From positions 161,626-225,625 of the forward strand of contig JADKEB010000012.1 of NCBI GenBank assembly GCA_016718205.1: a stretch of 64,000 bases of DNA, given 5' to 3'. The notes under the pieces are model-generated. The model did no database searches, was not told the DNA's origin, and saw only the letters and a program-made list of their open reading frames with translations. This stretch comes from Saprospiraceae bacterium (GTDB lineage: Bacteria; Bacteroidota; Bacteroidia; Chitinophagales; Saprospiraceae). Shown piece by piece: positions 61,675-64,000 of this stretch (its first letter is position 1; the number at the start of each line of letters is the position of its first letter). Both the position numbers and the translations under genes were made by a program.

Positions 61675-62805
61675 ATGTCTATTCAGCGGCAAATTATAAA
61701 CAATATAGAAAAGGATTTTTATAAAGGCAAAATCATCATTCTGCTTGGAGCAAGACAAGTAGGTAAAAGTACGCTTATTCAAATGTTGCCTTCTTTAAAA
61801 CTAAATAATACCCTTTGGTTGGATGGAGAAAATGCGGACGTTCATCAATTACTTAAAAATGCCAATAGCGAGCGGCTGAAACAACTTGCAGGAAATAACA
61901 AGGTTGTAGTGATAGATGAAGCACAAAAAATTGAAAATATAGGTTCAATCCTAAAGCTTTTTGCTGACTACTGCAAAGAGATTCAGGTCATTGCGAGTGG
62001 CTCGAGTTCATTCGAACTACGTAATTCACTCAACGAACCTCTTACAGGAAGGAAGTTTGAGTATAGATTATTTCCTGTTTCTTTTTCTGAAATGGTGCAA
62101 CATACCGATTTATTGCAGGAGATAAGACAACTGCCGCAAAGATTGGTCTATGGCTACTATCCGGAAATTGTCACTCACCCTGAAGATGCTCAAAGGCTGT
62201 TAAGATTTTTGTCAGATAGTTATTTGTACAAAGATATTTTTCTTTTTAAGGGAATAAAGAAGCCGGAAAAAATGCTGGAATTGCTTAAAATGTTAGCCTG
62301 GCAAATAGGGAGCGAAGCGAACTACAATGAATTGTCAAATACTTTAAAAATTGATAACCAAACGGTGGAAAGCTATATTGAAATGTTGGAACAGGCTTTT
62401 GTGATCTACAAATTACCTGCTTATCATACCAATCAGCGTACAGAATTGAAAAAATCAAAAAAAATTTACTTTAATGATTTGGGAATAAGGAATGCTTTGA
62501 TCAATGATTTCAGGTACATTGAAATCCGAAATGATGCCGGGGCACTATTTGAAAATTTTGTCATCAATGAACTGCGCAAGCAAAATGAATACAAACAAAT
62601 ATACGCTAATTTTTATTTTTGGCGCAATACAGATCAGCGTGAGATAGATTTAATAATAGAGAAAAATAACGTATTACAGACCATCGAGATAAAATGGAAC
62701 CCAACGAAAAAAGCAAACCTCACCAAAAGTTTTACCAATATATATGGGGAAACCAATTTTAAAGTCATCCATCGGGAGAACTTTTTTGATGAAATTGAAA
62801 ATTGA
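61675..62805 (+). CDS. AAA-family ATPase with DUF4143 domain
   Basis: The 376 residues have IILLGARQVGKSTLIQML (Walker A), KVVVIDEAQKI (Walker B), ASGSSSFELRN (sensor 1) and a C-terminal DUF4143 domain with a PD-(D/E)XK-like end (FYFWRNTDQREIDLIIEKNN, TIEIKWNP). These ATPases are common, often horizontally spread, and of unclear function; links with toxin-like or defence roles have been proposed. The stop overlaps the frame of the next gene. Confidence 0.9.
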   Translation: MSIQRQIINNIEKDFYKGKIIILLGARQVGKSTLIQMLPSLKLNNTLWLDGENADVHQLLKNANSERLKQLAGNNKVVVIDEAQKIENIGSILKLFADYCKEIQVIASGSSSFELRNSLNEPLTGRKFEYRLFPVSFSEMVQHTDLLQEIRQLPQRLVYGYYPEIVTHPEDAQRLLRFLSDSYLYKDIFLFKGIKKPEKMLELLKMLAWQIGSEANYNELSNTLKIDNQTVESYIEMLEQAFVIYKLPAYHTNQRTELKKSKKIYFNDLGIRNALINDFRYIEIRNDAGALFENFVINELRKQNEYKQIYANFYFWRNTDQREIDLIIEKNNVLQTIEIKWNPTKKANLTKSFTNIYGETNFKVIHRENFFDEIEN

Positions 62806-62837
62806 GAAGTGAAAAGATTGAAAAACAGAAAGTAAAC

Positions 62838-63965
62838 ATGAAGCATAATATTCTTTTAAAAGCAAAGCATATCAGTTTAATCCTTTTGTGGTTGTTAATA
62901 TGTTTGCCATGCAGATACACCTATGCACAGGAGCTTCATAACGGAGTACAATTCTCTCAGCACAAGATATTGCCTCTGTACAACCTTAAAAAGCTGGGCA
63001 ACACCATCATTTTTCAGGGAAACAGAAAGAAAAAAAATTACTTTGAAGGATGGTATTTTAAAATGGTGTCCAGTGACTGTACCCACATCATGAGTATCAT
63101 CCCGGGCATCTCATTGTCAAAAGACGGAAAGGAACAACACGCCTTTGTACAAATGATCGATGGGGTCACAGCACAGACAAGTTATTATAGTTTTCCGATT
63201 GAGGCGTTTTCGTTTTCTACCAAAAAATTTGAAATACAGATAGGCAACAATTATTTCTCTGAGGATAAGATCATCCTTGACCTTCGGGACAGCATGTCGA
63301 GTATATCGGGCACAGTCGAGATGATCGATCAGGTCAGATACACATCGGGCAGGTTGATGAATGTGGGTATCATGGGTTGGTATCGTTTTGTGCCTTTTAT
63401 GGAGTGTTACCATGGGGTAGTCAGTCTGACCCACACATTGAAAGGAGCTCTAAAGGTCAACGATGTCATACATACTTTCGATCAGGGCAAAGGATACATA
63501 GAAAAAGATTGGGGTTCGGGCATGCCTTCGTCCTGGATCTGGATGCAAAGCAATCATTTCAATGAGCCGGGTACGTCTTTGATGTTGTCCGTGGCCAGTA
63601 TTCCGTGGTTGGGCAAATCATTCAATGGTTTTTTGGGATTTTTGTATCATGAGGGTAAAACTTACCACTTTGCCACCTACCGTCGCACAAAACTGCATCT
63701 GGAAGTCACTGAGTCCAATCTGGTGAACATCCGCATAGAAAACAAGAAGAACACCATCATCATCCAGGCAAGATCGAAGGATGCCGGTCTGCTCAAAGCG
63801 CCTGTCCAGGGCTCGATGGATCGGAGAATCGCCGAAAGCATCAACGCTGAGCTGAAGGTCACCCTACTCGATAAAAAAGGAAAATCCATATTTGTAGACA
63901 GCACAGTTATCGCCGGGCTTGAGATGGTAGGCGACTTTAAAAAACTGCAGGGATTGCTGAAGTAG
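62838..63965 (+). CDS. Exported tocopherol-cyclase-like protein
   Basis: A signal peptide (ISLILLWLLICLPCRYTYAQ) precedes a 350-residue domain with YFEGWYFKMVSSDCTHIMSI, HAFVQMIDG, FVPFMECYHGVVSLTH and GKGYIEKDWGSGMPSSWIWM. These blocks match the PF14249 tocopherol cyclase-like family. The organism is not expected to make tocopherol, so the substrate is probably another lipid; non-photosynthetic bacterial members are uncharacterised. Start set at 62838; the frame reaches back to 62802. Confidence 0.82.
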   Translation: MKHNILLKAKHISLILLWLLICLPCRYTYAQELHNGVQFSQHKILPLYNLKKLGNTIIFQGNRKKKNYFEGWYFKMVSSDCTHIMSIIPGISLSKDGKEQHAFVQMIDGVTAQTSYYSFPIEAFSFSTKKFEIQIGNNYFSEDKIILDLRDSMSSISGTVEMIDQVRYTSGRLMNVGIMGWYRFVPFMECYHGVVSLTHTLKGALKVNDVIHTFDQGKGYIEKDWGSGMPSSWIWMQSNHFNEPGTSLMLSVASIPWLGKSFNGFLGFLYHEGKTYHFATYRRTKLHLEVTESNLVNIRIENKKNTIIIQARSKDAGLLKAPVQGSMDRRIAESINAELKVTLLDKKGKSIFVDSTVIAGLEMVGDFKKLQGLLK

Positions 63966-64000
63966 GAGGGTAGCAACCTGCAGCTCCTGCGACCGATAAT

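Overview
The window looks like a piece of a Bacteroidota chromosome at roughly 40% GC. Supporting signs are -7 promoter boxes of the TAnnTTTG type, the DUF4294, OstA-like, TIGR02757 and ligase-associated Lhr-type helicase families, a BlaI/BlaR1 pair, TonB with an internal proline-rich stretch, and a mevalonate pathway (HMG-CoA reductase at the left edge, diphosphomevalonate decarboxylase near 48 kb). A Saprospiria- or Chitinophagia-like member is plausible, but I cannot fix the genus.

Layout. 1-26 kb mixes ordinary genes with accessory DNA: small lipoproteins, the Lhr-type helicase, BlaI/BlaR1, an Rpn-type PD-(D/E)XK gene with a broken tandem copy, TonB, a UvrD-like helicase, YoeB with a 5'-shortened YefM, a frameshifted dinB, a subtilase, an alpha/beta hydrolase, SdpI/SdpR, an AlkD-like repair protein, an S24 repressor, tRNA-Leu, and tig-clpP-clpX. 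26-48 kb is mostly core: a polyamine-type operon (arginine decarboxylase, deoxyhypusine-synthase-like protein, creatininase-family protein), rimP-nusA-infB, a nucleoid-associated protein, an exported TldD/TldE-like pair, an alkyltransferase-like protein, a TrpF-like protein, an RluA-type pseudouridine synthase, OstA-like, DUF4294 and mvaD. 48.8-53.8 kb carries a group 3d-type bidirectional NAD-linked [NiFe]-hydrogenase. 53.7-64 kb holds a HigB/HigA-type module, an APH-kinase/acyl-CoA dehydrogenase pair, DUF554, thiL with a second TrpF-like gene, another subtilase, an AAA/DUF4143 ATPase and an exported tocopherol-cyclase-like protein.

Most notable system. The hydrogenase is made from three polypeptides instead of the usual four or five: HoxE-HoxF fused, HoxU (diaphorase iron-sulfur subunit) fused to HoxY (hydrogenase small subunit) in one 424-residue chain, and HoxH, followed by an overlapping maturation protease. 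HoxH carries Gln where the C-terminal CxxC motif normally has His next to the processing site. A CRP/FNR-like palindrome lies upstream.

Mobile DNA. No transposase gene is present, but there are several families of short non-coding inverted-repeat elements (MITE-like). Family A has GAGTATGTTTAAA ends and TTA/TAA target duplications. Families B and C start GGGTGTAT and have 8-bp duplications. D is a looser repeated element and E a single copy. One family A copy interrupts the higB-like toxin. One A and one B copy sit in the broken rpn duplicate, where the intact neighbour shows the empty sites.

Caution. Five genes between 2.5 and 24 kb carry single-base frameshifts or an in-frame stop (TPR lipoprotein, blaR1, dinB, alkD-like, tig), while I see none in the long genes after 24 kb. 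Sequence or assembly error in that part is a serious alternative to real decay.
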